Origin: an uncultured Collinsella sp.
Lineage (GTDB): Bacteria; Actinomycetota; Coriobacteriia; Coriobacteriales; Coriobacteriaceae
Assembly (NCBI GenBank): GCA_938036665.1
Contig: CALHWR010000003.1
Span: 1 to 39,678, forward strand
Direction of reading: 5' to 3'
Length of the DNA stretch: 39,678 nt
Of the stretch, positions 7,431 to 15,567 are shown one piece after another. The number at the start of each line of letters is the position of its first letter. Positions within the stretch are counted from its first letter, which is position 1. Below the pieces are notes generated by a model. It searched no databases and had not been told where the DNA came from. It saw only the letters and a list, made by a program, of their open reading frames with translations. Position numbers and translations under genes: made by a program.

Positions 7431-7913
7431 TTAGTGCAGCAACTCGGTGAGGTTGCGTTTAAAGCGGGCGCGGTCTTCGCTGGTAAATGCTGCCGGACCG
7501 CGAGTGCGTCCGCCGGCGCGGCGTACCTTCTTTTCCTCGTGGCGAATAAACAGCTGCATGTCGATGGTTGCTTTGTCGTAGACGCGCCCGCGCACACCGA
7601 TAGCGGCGGCATCGCGCCCGAGCACCATGCTCGCCAAGCCAATGTCCTGCGTCACGACCACGTCGCCCGCCTGCAGGCGTTCGACAATGGCAAAGTCGGC
7701 GCTGTCGGCGCCCACCCTCACGTCGAGCGTCGTGACCCAAAAGCCGCGTCGCGCGTGCTCGGCATCGCGCGGGTCGTCGCGGCGAATGTGCCGTTCCAGG
7801 TTTTGCGTGCTGTTGCCGGCGATAACAACGGCGACGCCCGCCCGCCGCGCGCAGTCAATCGACTCGCGCGTGACCGGGCAGGCGTCGGCATCAATAAAGA
7901 GCGTTCGCGGCAT
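7431..7913 (-). CDS. YaiI/YqxD (UPF0178, DUF188) family protein
   Basis: The 160-residue protein begins with the family signature FIDADACPV (residues 6-14) and continues with the conserved GDVVVTQDIGLA block and an RGRVYDKATID block. The fold of this family is related to PIN-type nucleases, with clustered acidic residues, but no substrate is established. Length is normal for the family. Its ATG follows the stop codon of the upstream HdeD-like gene with no spacer, so the two are probably translated from one message. A terminator follows at once. Confidence 0.92.
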   Translation of the reverse strand: MPRTLFIDADACPVTRESIDCARRAGVAVVIAGNSTQNLERHIRRDDPRDAEHARRGFWVTTLDVRVGADSADFAIVERLQAGDVVVTQDIGLASMVLGRDAAAIGVRGRVYDKATIDMQLFIRHEEKKVRRAGGRTRGPAAFTSEDRARFKRNLTELLH

Positions 7914-8516
7914 CTAGTGCACCAGTTTGCCAAATTGAATAGCGCGAACAATCAGCGTTACGCCAAACACCAGCAGCGCGGCGCCGCTAAAGATGACGAG
8001 CATCTTGGCCGACCACAGCGGATAGATAAACACGAACATGCCGGCGATGATGGAAAGTGCGCCGCTCAGGATGGCGAGGGCGCGGTTGGACGAAAGCTCG
8101 GACTCCAGAATGGACATGACACCTTCGACAATCCAGCCAAAGCCGGCCACGATAACCACCATCGTGGTGAGCGTCGCGGTCGAGAAGGCCTGGTTGCGCA
8201 GGATTATGACGCCGCCCAAGATAATGAGTAGGTTGGAGATGATGCTCGTCACGCGCCAGCCGGTGGGCAGCAGCGGCTCAAAAATGGCAGTGAACAGTCT
8301 GATGGCAGCAGTGATTACAAAGTAAAAACCCAGGACGGTCGTCAAAAAGACGAGGGACTTGGCGGGTGCAAAAAGCAGCGCGATGCCAGCAATGAGTGCT
8401 AAGACGCCCGTGATGGCGTAGATCCAGCGTACGGCCTTGACGGCTTTGCCCGCCATGCTTTTCTCGTCAAATCCAAACTGGCTCGATTTTTGGTCATCGT
8501 TCTTAAAGATGCCCAT
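7914..8516 (-). CDS. HdeD/DUF308-family membrane protein
   Basis: This 200-residue protein has a short charged cytoplasmic head (residues 1-27) and then six hydrophobic segments in pairs, the pattern of HdeD/DUF308 proteins. Typical pieces are GVLALIAGIALLFAP and the repeated glycine-rich helices LSGALSIIAGMFVF. HdeD in enterobacteria is linked to acid resistance; a role here is unproven. It is first in a two-gene unit with the YaiI/YqxD gene (stop and start abut). An AGGAG-type site (GAAAGGAGA) precedes the ATG. Confidence 0.85.
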   Translation of the reverse strand: MGIFKNDDQKSSQFGFDEKSMAGKAVKAVRWIYAITGVLALIAGIALLFAPAKSLVFLTTVLGFYFVITAAIRLFTAIFEPLLPTGWRVTSIISNLLIILGGVIILRNQAFSTATLTTMVVIVAGFGWIVEGVMSILESELSSNRALAILSGALSIIAGMFVFIYPLWSAKMLVIFSGAALLVFGVTLIVRAIQFGKLVH

Positions 8517-8704
8517 AATGTCTCCTTTCCGTGCGGCGTAAGCCCTGATCGTTACAACCAGTATCCCCTAAGGGCGCTGACGTATGGGTCGGGGAGGGCG
8601 AAACGTAACCCAAAGGCCCCGAATTGTTTCCGTTGTTCCCCACGTCGCGATTTTCTATTCAACAGGTGTAGAACATTGCAGCCCTGTTCGTTATTGCCTA
8701 CGTT

Positions 8705-8723
8705 TTAGGTTAGATTTTCCTAA
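8705..8723 (+). promoter_or_regulatory. IdeR/DtxR-like operator upstream of the nitroreductase gene
   Basis: The site TTAGGTTAGATTTTCCTAA matches 15 of 19 positions of the classical DtxR/IdeR iron box TTAGGTTAGGCTAACCTAA, including both outer pentamers. It ends 28 bases before the chosen ATG, in the promoter zone; a weak -35/-10 pair (TTGCAG at 8676, TACGTT at 8699) lies directly upstream. Iron- or manganese-dependent repression is inferred. Confidence 0.55.
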
Positions 8724-8751
8724 GGACAATTGGCTTGTATTGGGGGTCCCT

Positions 8752-9423
8752 ATGAACGAAGCAGTTCCCGAGGCACCGTCGAGTGTCGAATCGATGGCAA
8801 AGCAAGGTTGCGAAAAGCTCGGTCTGGAAGCGTTTGATGCGCTGGTCCGTCGTGCCCGTACGTGCCGCCGTTTTGACGAGTCCATGCGCGTGCCGCGCGA
8901 GTTTTTGCTCGAGCTGGCGGAACTGGCGCACCTGGCTCCCTGCGGCGCCAATGCTCAGCGTCTGCGTTTTCACGTGGTGAGCGGTGCCGAGGATTGCGCG
9001 CGTGTATTTGACGAGCTCGCATGGGCCGGCGCACTTAAGGATTGGCCGGGTCCTGCCGGGGGCGAGCGCCCGACCGGCTACATCGCGATTCTGGCTGAGC
9101 GCGCCGTTCCGGGCAAGCCTGCCGCTCCCATTACCGAGGTCGACACGGGCATTGCCGCGCAGACGATGATGCTCGCCGCCCGCAGCGCTACGCCCGAGGT
9201 GGCAGCCTGCATGTTCAAGGCCTTTACGCCCCATGCGATCGATGCCATGGGGCTCGATAACGACAAGTATGAGCTCAAGCTGATCATGGCCTTTGGCGTT
9301 CCGGCCGAGATACAGGTGATCGATGCGATCGATTCCAACCCCGATGGCTCCATCAATTATTGGCGCGACGAGGCACAGGTGCACCACGTACCCAAGCGTT
9401 CGCTCGCCGACGTGCTGGTGTAG
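8752..9423 (+). CDS. Nitroreductase-family flavoprotein
   Basis: The chosen ATG gives 223 residues. The N-terminal region has the FMN-binding Arg pattern LVRRARTCRRFDE (31-43), then a helix before HLAPCGANAQRLRF (about 63-76), which matches the nitroreductase block that contacts FMN. A middle block TEVDTGIAAQTMMLAA is the dimer/FMN helix, and the C-terminal AFGVPAE fits the family's conserved end. It should be an NAD(P)H-dependent flavin reductase of unknown substrate. An upstream in-frame extension to 8584 exists but runs through the promoter and iron-box-like site, so it was rejected. Preceded by the GGGGG ribosome-site-like stretch. Transcribed divergently from the HdeD-like gene. Confidence 0.85.
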   Translation: MNEAVPEAPSSVESMAKQGCEKLGLEAFDALVRRARTCRRFDESMRVPREFLLELAELAHLAPCGANAQRLRFHVVSGAEDCARVFDELAWAGALKDWPGPAGGERPTGYIAILAERAVPGKPAAPITEVDTGIAAQTMMLAARSATPEVAACMFKAFTPHAIDAMGLDNDKYELKLIMAFGVPAEIQVIDAIDSNPDGSINYWRDEAQVHHVPKRSLADVLV

Positions 9424-9453
9424 CTGAGCGTCACCGCGGCGTGATCAGACGGT

Positions 9454-9490
9454 AAACCACCACAAAGGTGCCTGTCCCCTTTGTGGTGGT
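9454..9490 (+). repeat. Palindromic REP-like repeat, copy A
   Basis: A 13-bp perfect stem ACCACCACAAAGG / CCTTTGTGGTGGT encloses the asymmetric loop TGCCTGTCC. It sits between the nitroreductase and the first phosphatase gene, ending 15 bases before the GTG start. Four further copies are at 36511, 37468, 39046 and 39452. Confidence 0.95.
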
Positions 9491-9505
9491 ACGAGGGGAG
9501 GGCGT

Positions 9506-10048
9506 GTGGCAGATCTGTATTTGGTGCGGCATGGGCAGACTGAGCTCAATGTGCAGAGCATTTTGCAGGGCTGGCACGATTCGCCGCTTACGGCGCACGG
9601 GCGCGAGCAGGCGCTGACGGCGCGTACGGCGTTTGCGGCGCGTGGCGTGGCCTTTGATCATGTGTATTCCTCGCCGTTGGGCCGGGCGCGGCATACGGCC
9701 GAGCTTATCGTTGGCGAGGGCCGTTCCATTGAGCTGGTCGATGACCTGCGTGAGTGGCATTTTGGCTCGCTGGAGGGCACATCAAATCGCGAGATGCCGC
9801 CGCAGCCCTGGGGCGATTATCCGGTGGCCTTTGGCGGCGAGTCGGAAGTGCAGCTTCAGTCGCGCATGGTCGCGGCGCTGTCCCGCATCATGACCAGGCC
9901 GCAGCACGACTGCGTGCTGGCGGTTTCCCACGGCTCAGCTTGCCAGGAGTTTCTTGAGTATGTGACTGGCGGGGGAGAGCTGCCCGACAACGGTGCCGTG
10001 CTTCATTTTGGCTATTGCGACGGGGCGTTTTCGCTCTTGGGTTGGTAA
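9506..10048 (+). CDS. Histidine phosphatase family protein (first of a tandem pair)
   Basis: The 180-residue protein has the RHG signature at LVRHGQTELN (catalytic His9), the SSPLGRARHTAE block with the second phosphate-binding Arg, the acidic LREWHFGSLEG block, and a later VLAVSHGSA with the second catalytic His. This is the cofactor-dependent mutase/phosphatase fold; likely a small-molecule phosphatase such as GpmB/CobC types. The start is GTG, with a strong GAGGGGAGG ribosome site just before it. REP copy A lies in its leader. The next gene, 17 bp downstream, is a paralogue (same order of motifs, clear similarity over the full length), so the pair looks like a local duplication and is probably co-transcribed. 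Confidence 0.9.
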   Translation: MADLYLVRHGQTELNVQSILQGWHDSPLTAHGREQALTARTAFAARGVAFDHVYSSPLGRARHTAELIVGEGRSIELVDDLREWHFGSLEGTSNREMPPQPWGDYPVAFGGESEVQLQSRMVAALSRIMTRPQHDCVLAVSHGSACQEFLEYVTGGGELPDNGAVLHFGYCDGAFSLLGW

Positions 10049-10065
10049 CGAACGAAAGGACCCCT

Positions 10066-10701
10066 ATGAATAAAGACCTGTATCTGGTCCGTCATGGACA
10101 GACGATATTCAACCTTAAGCGTATCATTCAGGGGTGGAGTGATTCGCCGCTTACGCAGTTGGGTTGCGACCAGGCGGCGCGCGCCGGCATGTTCTTGCGT
10201 GCGCGCGGCATTGAGCCCGATCACGCCTACACCTCGACGCTGCATCGCACCGAGCAGACCATTGCCAACTTGTGGCCGGGTCTTGCCTATGAGCGCCTGG
10301 AAGGCCTGCGCGAGTGGTTCTTTGGCGACTTTGAGGCCGAGCGCGTGATGCTGATGCCCGAGCGTCCGTGGCGTGACTTCTACCGCCAGTTTGGCGGCGA
10401 GGGGCAGATGCAGGTGCGCGAGCGCATGGTGGCGACGTTGACCGATCTGATGCGACGCCCGGACCATTCGTGCGTGCTCGCGGTGAGCCATGCCTCGGCG
10501 ATCAAGGAGTTTTTGGACCACGTGAGGGGAGCGGCGGCCGACGAGCGTGAGCGCGTGCCGGGCAACTGCTCGGTGCTGCATTTTGCATTTGACGATGCAA
10601 CCGATACGTTTGAACTGGCCGAAGTCTTTACGCAGGAAGATTATGCGCGCGAGTTGGGACTTGACCCGCTGGCGGCGGCAGCGGGTCCACAGCGCGGGTA
10701 A
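10066..10701 (+). CDS. Histidine phosphatase family protein (second of a tandem pair)
   Basis: With the ATG at 10066, preceded by GAAAGGA at 7 bases, the product has 211 residues. Motifs parallel the upstream paralogue: LVRHGQTIFN, IIQGWSDSPLTQLG, TSTLHRTEQT, LREWFFGDFE and VLAVSHASA. Both catalytic His and the phosphate-binding Arg residues are retained. It differs by a longer C-terminal tail (about 30 extra residues with FTQEDYARELG). Substrate is not predictable. A longer frame to 10015 only overlaps the previous gene and lacks a ribosome site. Confidence 0.9.
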   Translation: MNKDLYLVRHGQTIFNLKRIIQGWSDSPLTQLGCDQAARAGMFLRARGIEPDHAYTSTLHRTEQTIANLWPGLAYERLEGLREWFFGDFEAERVMLMPERPWRDFYRQFGGEGQMQVRERMVATLTDLMRRPDHSCVLAVSHASAIKEFLDHVRGAAADERERVPGNCSVLHFAFDDATDTFELAEVFTQEDYARELGLDPLAAAAGPQRG

Positions 10702-10746
10702 CGCAGGCGTGGCGATATGGGTCGCTGGCATACTTGCTCGATGCGA

Positions 10747-10795
10747 AAGGGGCGGGGATGCATGCACTGGCATTGCTTCCCTGCCCCTTGTTTGT
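10747..10795 (+). terminator. Terminator after the phosphatase pair
   Basis: AAGGGGCGGGGA (10747-10758) pairs with TCCCTGCCCCTT (10778-10789) with one mismatch, followed by GTTTGTT. It lies between converging genes and can also serve the minus-strand gene that ends at 10834. Confidence 0.7.
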
Positions 10796-10833
10796 TGGAC
10801 TGCCGAGTCTTTGTGCTAAGCGTTTAAGCCTTG

Positions 10834-11532
10834 CTAGTATCGAGCTATCTGGTGAGTGAGCAGACCCGCTGGAACCTGCGGTGCGCCGCCTGCGACCTGT
10901 GCGGCGGGGAATAGGGCGGAAATGACAAAGTTAAACGGCTCTTTGCCCGTGTGGGTGCCGGCGCCGCGGGCCTCGTCAACCAGGAGCTGTGCCGCACCTG
11001 CAAGCGCGGCAACGTAGGCCGGATTGTCCGCGGGGACAGGCTCCGGTGCCTGGTCGAGCATAGCGTGGATCGCGGCAACGGCGTCCTCGCGTTTGACCTC
11101 CCATACGCGATGCGTAATACCGGCGGGGTCGGTAACGGCATAGAGCGACGCGCCCTCTTTGGCGGCGCCAAGAATGATGTCCATGACGGGCGAGGCTTCG
11201 TAAGCAAGCGTTACAGGGCGGGGCTGCACCTTAAGCTCGGTGATTGCCCGGGCGGCTGTGGCCGCATCTGCGGAGGCCGCGTCGCCATCACAGGCTGCGT
11301 CGTCGCCCGCCAGCACGCTGACCGGGCAAATCGCCACAACGCCCGTCACGCGCCCTGGCTCTCCGGAGCATTCGTACACGTAATATGCCGAGCCCGGATC
11401 TTTGAGCATGAGCCCGTCGGCAATGGCGGCGCGCAGGGCGTCGTTGCCGCTCAGGATGCCGTCCATCTGCGGCAGTGCTTCGAGCACGCGGTCCTGAGCT
11501 GGACGGATGCAGGGAAACGGAAGTGCTTTCAT
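10834..11532 (-). CDS. Short DUF1015-family protein
   Basis: The 232-residue product shows DUF1015 landmarks: an N-terminal KALPFPCIRP, an SAYYVYE block near residue 50, a THRVWEV block near 140 and the C-terminal GKEPFNFVISALFP. Family members are normally about 400 residues and carry an ADGHHRY signature, which is not seen here; the matching zone reads AYVAALAGAAQ. It is therefore a shortened and perhaps altered member. DUF1015 genes are commonly linked to serine synthesis genes, and serA/serC lie 3-5 kb away on the same strand, which supports the call. The 39-bp gap to the upstream M20 peptidase gene suggests co-transcription. Function is unknown. Confidence 0.65.
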   Translation of the reverse strand: MKALPFPCIRPAQDRVLEALPQMDGILSGNDALRAAIADGLMLKDPGSAYYVYECSGEPGRVTGVVAICPVSVLAGDDAACDGDAASADAATAARAITELKVQPRPVTLAYEASPVMDIILGAAKEGASLYAVTDPAGITHRVWEVKREDAVAAIHAMLDQAPEPVPADNPAYVAALAGAAQLLVDEARGAGTHTGKEPFNFVISALFPAAQVAGGAPQVPAGLLTHQIARY

Positions 11533-11571
11533 GGGTGGTCCTAACGCGCGGGTCGGTTTGTTCGCGGCTTA

Positions 11572-12792
11572 TTATGCCCCAACTTGGCCGCTCACGTCCC
11601 AGAGCGTGTTGTCGGCAAGCGTGGTCAGCACGTTCTGACAGCGAACGATATCGGTATGGGGCACATACTCGTTAGGCTTGTGCGCGAGTGCCAACGAGCC
11701 GGGGCCGTAGCTCATGCAATTGCGGTTGCCCGTCTTGCCGGCAATGACGGCGGTGTCGGTATAGCCGGTAAAGAAGCCGACGGTCGTGTCCGTGCCCGTC
11801 ACATCGTCTGCTGTGCACTTGAGCGCAGCTAGAAGGGGAGAGGCCGGATCGCGCTCGATGGCGGGGCGGTCGCCTGTCACGGTATAGCTTCCATGGCAGC
11901 CTAGGACCGCGGCTTCGGCGGCGACAATGGCCTGCTCTACCATGCGCGTCGCGGCGGCCGTATCGGTCGGCGGGGTCAGGCGCATATCGACCCAGACCTT
12001 AGCGTGGTCGGGCACGACATAGGGACGGTAGCCACCCTCGATCTGTCCAAACGTGATGGTCGATGGCCCCAGCTCCTCATGTAAAGGCAGCGTCGCAAAC
12101 GTGCGACGAAGCGAGCACACGACCTCGGCTATGGCGGCGACGGCGTCGGCGCCCTTCCAAGGCTGGCTTGCATGAGCCGTGACGCCGGCCATCTCGATCT
12201 CGAACCACGTGCGACCCTTGTGCGCCACCTGGATCTGCCCGTCGGTGGGCTCGGTGTCCAGCACCCATTCGCGCGAGCCGACCCAGCCAGCATCGATCGC
12301 GGCCTCTGAGCCGCGCATGAAGTCTTCCTCGTCGACCGAGCAGATGAGCGAAAAGCCGCGGCGTGGCAGCGCGCCATCCGCCGCCACGCGCTCGAGCGTA
12401 TGGACCAGTGCGGCAATGGCGCAGGCCAGGCCACCCTTCATATCGCAGGCACCGCGGCCATAGAGTTTATCGTCGCGCACAACCGCCCCAAGCGGTTCGA
12501 TGTCTGCGTCCCAGCCATCGCCCAAGGTGACGGTATCCATGTGGCAGATATAGATCAGCCGCGGCTCGTCGCTTTGGCCCGGCACGGTGACTTTAAGGTT
12601 GCGGCGCCCGGGCAGCACTTCGAGCTCCTCAATCTGCACGGCATCGAGCGCAGAACTATCAAGTTGTGCCAGCTGCTGCTCAATGAGCCTCTTAATGAAG
12701 CGCTCAATTTCATCCTCATATGCGCCCGGGTCTGAGCTGTCGATCCGCACGAGCTCCTGCGCAAGCCGCCAGGCAAAATCCTCATCAACCAT
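11572..12792 (-). CDS. M20-family metallopeptidase (ArgE/DapE type)
   Basis: From the ATG at 12792 the protein has 406 residues. It carries the M20 metal ligands: HMDTV (His84, Asp86), GRGACDMKGG (Asp117) and the catalytic/bridging pair in SVDEED (Glu155, Glu156). The central lid domain begins near residue 190 with the conserved H-A-S (TAHASQPW). It should deacylate an N-acyl amino acid or cleave a dipeptide in the cytoplasm; substrate cannot be named. The ATG has GAGG 7 bases upstream. An alternative TTG start at 12822 adds ten residues and has a perfect AGGAGG but 12 bases away, so the start is unsettled. It appears to be followed by the DUF1015 gene in one transcript. Confidence 0.9.
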   Translation of the reverse strand: MVDEDFAWRLAQELVRIDSSDPGAYEDEIERFIKRLIEQQLAQLDSSALDAVQIEELEVLPGRRNLKVTVPGQSDEPRLIYICHMDTVTLGDGWDADIEPLGAVVRDDKLYGRGACDMKGGLACAIAALVHTLERVAADGALPRRGFSLICSVDEEDFMRGSEAAIDAGWVGSREWVLDTEPTDGQIQVAHKGRTWFEIEMAGVTAHASQPWKGADAVAAIAEVVCSLRRTFATLPLHEELGPSTITFGQIEGGYRPYVVPDHAKVWVDMRLTPPTDTAAATRMVEQAIVAAEAAVLGCHGSYTVTGDRPAIERDPASPLLAALKCTADDVTGTDTTVGFFTGYTDTAVIAGKTGNRNCMSYGPGSLALAHKPNEYVPHTDIVRCQNVLTTLADNTLWDVSGQVGA

Positions 12793-12946
12793 ATGCAACC
12801 TCACAATCAGTTTGCTTTCCAAACCGATTGTAAGCCTCCTGAGAGATCCGCGACGTGGGCGTGGCAGTATTTACCGTTCGCAGGCCGAGCCAGCGCGTTT
12901 GCCGTCCGAGCGGGTTCACAAGCGACGCAGCGGGTACGTACCCTTC

Positions 12947-13984
12947 ATGGACGACATGCTGTGCGACATATCTGCCTTTCGGTATCACCGGATACCTCCA
13001 CAGGTCTTGGCAATAATGCCGGACCTGCCCGATTCTGCGGACGATCCGCGCAGGGAGCACCTATGTGAGCATCCGCTCGTCACGCATTTCCTGGGCACCC
13101 CGTTACACGTGTTGGCGCAGGGCAGCTGCGGACGTAAGGGCGATCGCATTGTCAGGCATGTTTGGAACGGGGAGAGGCCGTTTGATTCCATGCGACAGAC
13201 AGAGTTTGGCCTCGATGTCGCGTCCCCGCTCTTTACCCTGCTGACCCTGGCTTCCTCGGTCTCAAACGAGCGTCTGATCATGTGCATGTATGAGATGTGC
13301 GGCACCTTTGCCGTGTGCAAGATTGCGCCTCAGGTAAAGTCGGCATACGGGGGCCGGTGGGGTGACGCACGGTCGGGCTGGGAAAACGTAAAGGATACCT
13401 CGGGGAATCCAACAGACTTGTGGAAACGACCTCCCTTGATTGAGCTCTCTGAACTTACCAAGTACGTCGATAAGATCCCGGGGCTCCGCGGCGCTAAATC
13501 GTTCACGCGTGCCGCGAAATGCATTACGGGGGTGGCGGCATCGCCGCTCGAGGTCCAGGCTTCGATGCTGTTTGGCCTTACGAGGTTGCGCGGCGGCGAA
13601 GGGCTGCGCCTTACCAATAACGTCGAGATTCGCTTGACGCGCAGTGCCCGCCTGATTTCGGGGCTTGATAGGCGCTATGCCGATATCCTGCTGGCAAATA
13701 AGGACGGCAGCAGAGAGTGTCTGGTTGAATGCCAAGGTAAAGCCATTCACGGATCCATAGAATCCAAGATTTCGGACTCCGATCGAACGACGGCCTTGCA
13801 AGCCATGGGATATCCCGTCGTTCTGATGACCTATGGTCAGCTGGCCGACTTCGATGCCTTCCGCGTGGTGATGGAGCTCATCATGTCCTATCTCGATGTG
13901 CCGCTGAAAGACAAGACGCCGCGACAGCAGGAGCTCGAACGGCGGCTTCGTGAGGAGATTTTTATCGATTGGGCAGGAATGTAG
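12947..13984 (+). CDS. PD-(D/E)XK/DUF559-like protein of unknown function, copy B
   Basis: The 345-residue product is a paralogue of the 3253-4461 protein. Matching blocks are YMYEMCGTFAV (114-123), SPLE (199-202), YADILL (244-249), VECQG (260-264), SDSDR (276-280), ALQAMGY and FRVVMELI. Glu202, Asp246, Glu261 and Asp279/Arg280 are in the order expected for a Vsr/DUF559-like nuclease core, although the motif lysine is missing. Sequence between the paralogues is strongly diverged outside these blocks. The longer frame to 12587 overlaps the divergent peptidase gene, so the ATG at 12947 was chosen; it leaves the conserved N-terminal piece DISAFRYHR intact. No clear ribosome site is visible. It stands alone beside metabolic genes. 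Confidence 0.7.
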   Translation: MDDMLCDISAFRYHRIPPQVLAIMPDLPDSADDPRREHLCEHPLVTHFLGTPLHVLAQGSCGRKGDRIVRHVWNGERPFDSMRQTEFGLDVASPLFTLLTLASSVSNERLIMCMYEMCGTFAVCKIAPQVKSAYGGRWGDARSGWENVKDTSGNPTDLWKRPPLIELSELTKYVDKIPGLRGAKSFTRAAKCITGVAASPLEVQASMLFGLTRLRGGEGLRLTNNVEIRLTRSARLISGLDRRYADILLANKDGSRECLVECQGKAIHGSIESKISDSDRTTALQAMGYPVVLMTYGQLADFDAFRVVMELIMSYLDVPLKDKTPRQQELERRLREEIFIDWAGM

Positions 13985-14257
13985 CCGCGCGGGTGGAAAA
14001 CGGTCGCGCGGACTAGAGTTTTGGTCACAAAAAGACTTATATTTCGCCTTGGAGGGGCCTTAAAAATGCTATCTAGAATAAGTTGTTTCGGAAAATGGAC
14101 AGTCAACTTACATTCGGCACATAGAGATCGATTTTTACCTACTAAAGTCCCTGATAAAGCTGTTTATCAAAGCGGGTGTGCTTAGCGACTTGAGTCTCAC
14201 TATCGATTATCTGAAAAAACTTGTTCTGGGTATCATTTTAAAGTCGTCCGGAGCAAC
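13985..14257. other. AT-rich non-coding stretch
   Basis: No gene is supported. The stretch is clearly more AT-rich than its neighbours and includes TTTTTACCTAC and several short T/A runs but no convincing promoter, tRNA or repeat of the families found elsewhere in the window. Confidence 0.5.
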
Positions 14258-14293
14258 AAAATCGGCCCCCGTTTCGTGAAAACGGGGGCCGAA
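14258..14293 (-). terminator. Terminator of serA
   Basis: TCGGCCCCCGTTT (14262-14274) pairs perfectly with AAACGGGGGCCGA (14279-14291) around a 4-base loop. On the minus strand it is followed by TTTTGTTG, a usable U-tract, 40 bases after the serA stop. Confidence 0.92.
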
Positions 14294-14331
14294 TGGGCTT
14301 CGTGGTCTGTCTGGCAGGATTGGCGCCGGCG

Positions 14332-15495
14332 CTATTTAATCACGCGCACACGATACATCGACGGAATTTGCTTAAGTGCCTCGATCGTGCTGCCGTCCAG
14401 GTGCTCATCGGTGTCGAACATGGTGTAGGCGTTCTCGCCAGCGGACTCGTTGGTCATGCGCTGCACGTTGGCGTTGTCCTTGGCGAGAATGGCCGTGATC
14501 TGGCCGATCATGTTGGGCACGTTGGCATGCAGGCAGGCAATGCGGCTTGCGGCGCGCGCCTTGCCCATGCTGCAGGCGGGGTAGTTGACGCTGTGCGCGA
14601 TGTTGCCGTTTTCCAGGTAATCCTTGAGCTCGCTGATGGCCATGTCGGCGCAGTTGGCCTCGGCCTCGCCGGTGCCGGCGCCCGAATGCGTGGTGATAAA
14701 CGTGTTGGGCATCTTGACGGTCTTGGGCGTGGCAAAGTCGCAGCTAAACCAGCTGAGCTTGCCCTCGCGCAGGGCAGCGTCGACGGCGTCCTCGTCAATG
14801 ATGGTTTCGCGCGCGTAGTTGATGAGCACGGCGTCGGGCGCCAGCAGGTCGATCTGCTCGGTGCTGATCATGCCGATGGTATCGGCCTTGCTGGGCACGT
14901 GCACGGTGAGGTAGTCGCAGCCGCGGCAGAGGTCCTCGAGCGTGCCCACGCGCTGCACCTCGCGACTCAGCACCCATGCGTGCTCGACGGAAATGAACGG
15001 GTCGTAGCCGTAAACGTCCATGCCCAGGTCGACACAGGCGTTGGCGACCTTGGAGCCTACGTTGCCCAGGCCGATGACGCCGATGCGCTTGCCCTTGAGC
15101 TCGCGGCCCACAAAGGCCTTCTTGGCCTTCTCGGCATCGACCTGGATCTCGGGGTCGTCGGCGTTGTTGCGCACCCAGTTCATCGACTGCACGACGCCGC
15201 GGCTCGAAAGCACCAGCATGCCCAGGACGAGCTCCTTGACGGCGTTGCTGTTGGCACCGGGGGAGTTAAAGACGACGACGCCCTTTCTGGCGTACTCCTC
15301 GACGGGGATGTTGTTGACGCCGGCACCGCAGCGGGCGATGGCGCGGATGCCCTCGGGCAGCTCGTAGCCGTGCAGGTCGGTCGAGCGCATCAGGATCGCG
15401 TCGGCCTCCTCGGCGGTGCTTACAAACTCGTAGCCCTCGCCAAACTCGACTTTGCCGTCTTTAGTGATGTCGTCGATGGTCTTTATCTTACGCAT
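14332..15495 (-). CDS. serA: D-3-phosphoglycerate dehydrogenase
   Basis: This 387-residue enzyme oxidises 3-phosphoglycerate to 3-phosphohydroxypyruvate, the first step of serine synthesis. The NAD-binding GLGNVGS motif is at 142-148, the catalytic Arg lies in NYARET (near 236-241), and the catalytic His in TTHSGAGTGEAE. Residues about 315-387 form a C-terminal ACT domain (NVPNMIGQITAILAKDNANV), where serine feedback usually acts. It lacks the long intervening domain of mycobacterial SerA, so it is the short ACT type. It lies 72 bp after serC on the same strand and ends at a strong terminator, making a serC-serA unit. The separate phosphatase step (serB) is not in the window, although the histidine phosphatases at 9506-10701 are conceivable. 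Confidence 0.95.
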   Translation of the reverse strand: MRKIKTIDDITKDGKVEFGEGYEFVSTAEEADAILMRSTDLHGYELPEGIRAIARCGAGVNNIPVEEYARKGVVVFNSPGANSNAVKELVLGMLVLSSRGVVQSMNWVRNNADDPEIQVDAEKAKKAFVGRELKGKRIGVIGLGNVGSKVANACVDLGMDVYGYDPFISVEHAWVLSREVQRVGTLEDLCRGCDYLTVHVPSKADTIGMISTEQIDLLAPDAVLINYARETIIDEDAVDAALREGKLSWFSCDFATPKTVKMPNTFITTHSGAGTGEAEANCADMAISELKDYLENGNIAHSVNYPACSMGKARAASRIACLHANVPNMIGQITAILAKDNANVQRMTNESAGENAYTMFDTDEHLDGSTIEALKQIPSMYRVRVIK

Positions 15496-15567
15496 GGAAA
15501 AACTCCTTAGCAGGTTTTTATCTAAACAGGGTGGTCTGAGGTGGCTGGTCGGCCCGCGTGCTGCGGG

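Noticed and set aside
11032..11058. REP-like GGGGACAGGC ... GGTGCCTG inside the DUF1015 gene
   Set aside because: No extended ACCACC arms; explained by Pro/Glu/Val codons, so treated as chance similarity.
14293..15510. 405-codon plus-strand open frame
   Set aside because: Fully antisense to serA, which has clear catalytic motifs; typical high-GC shadow.
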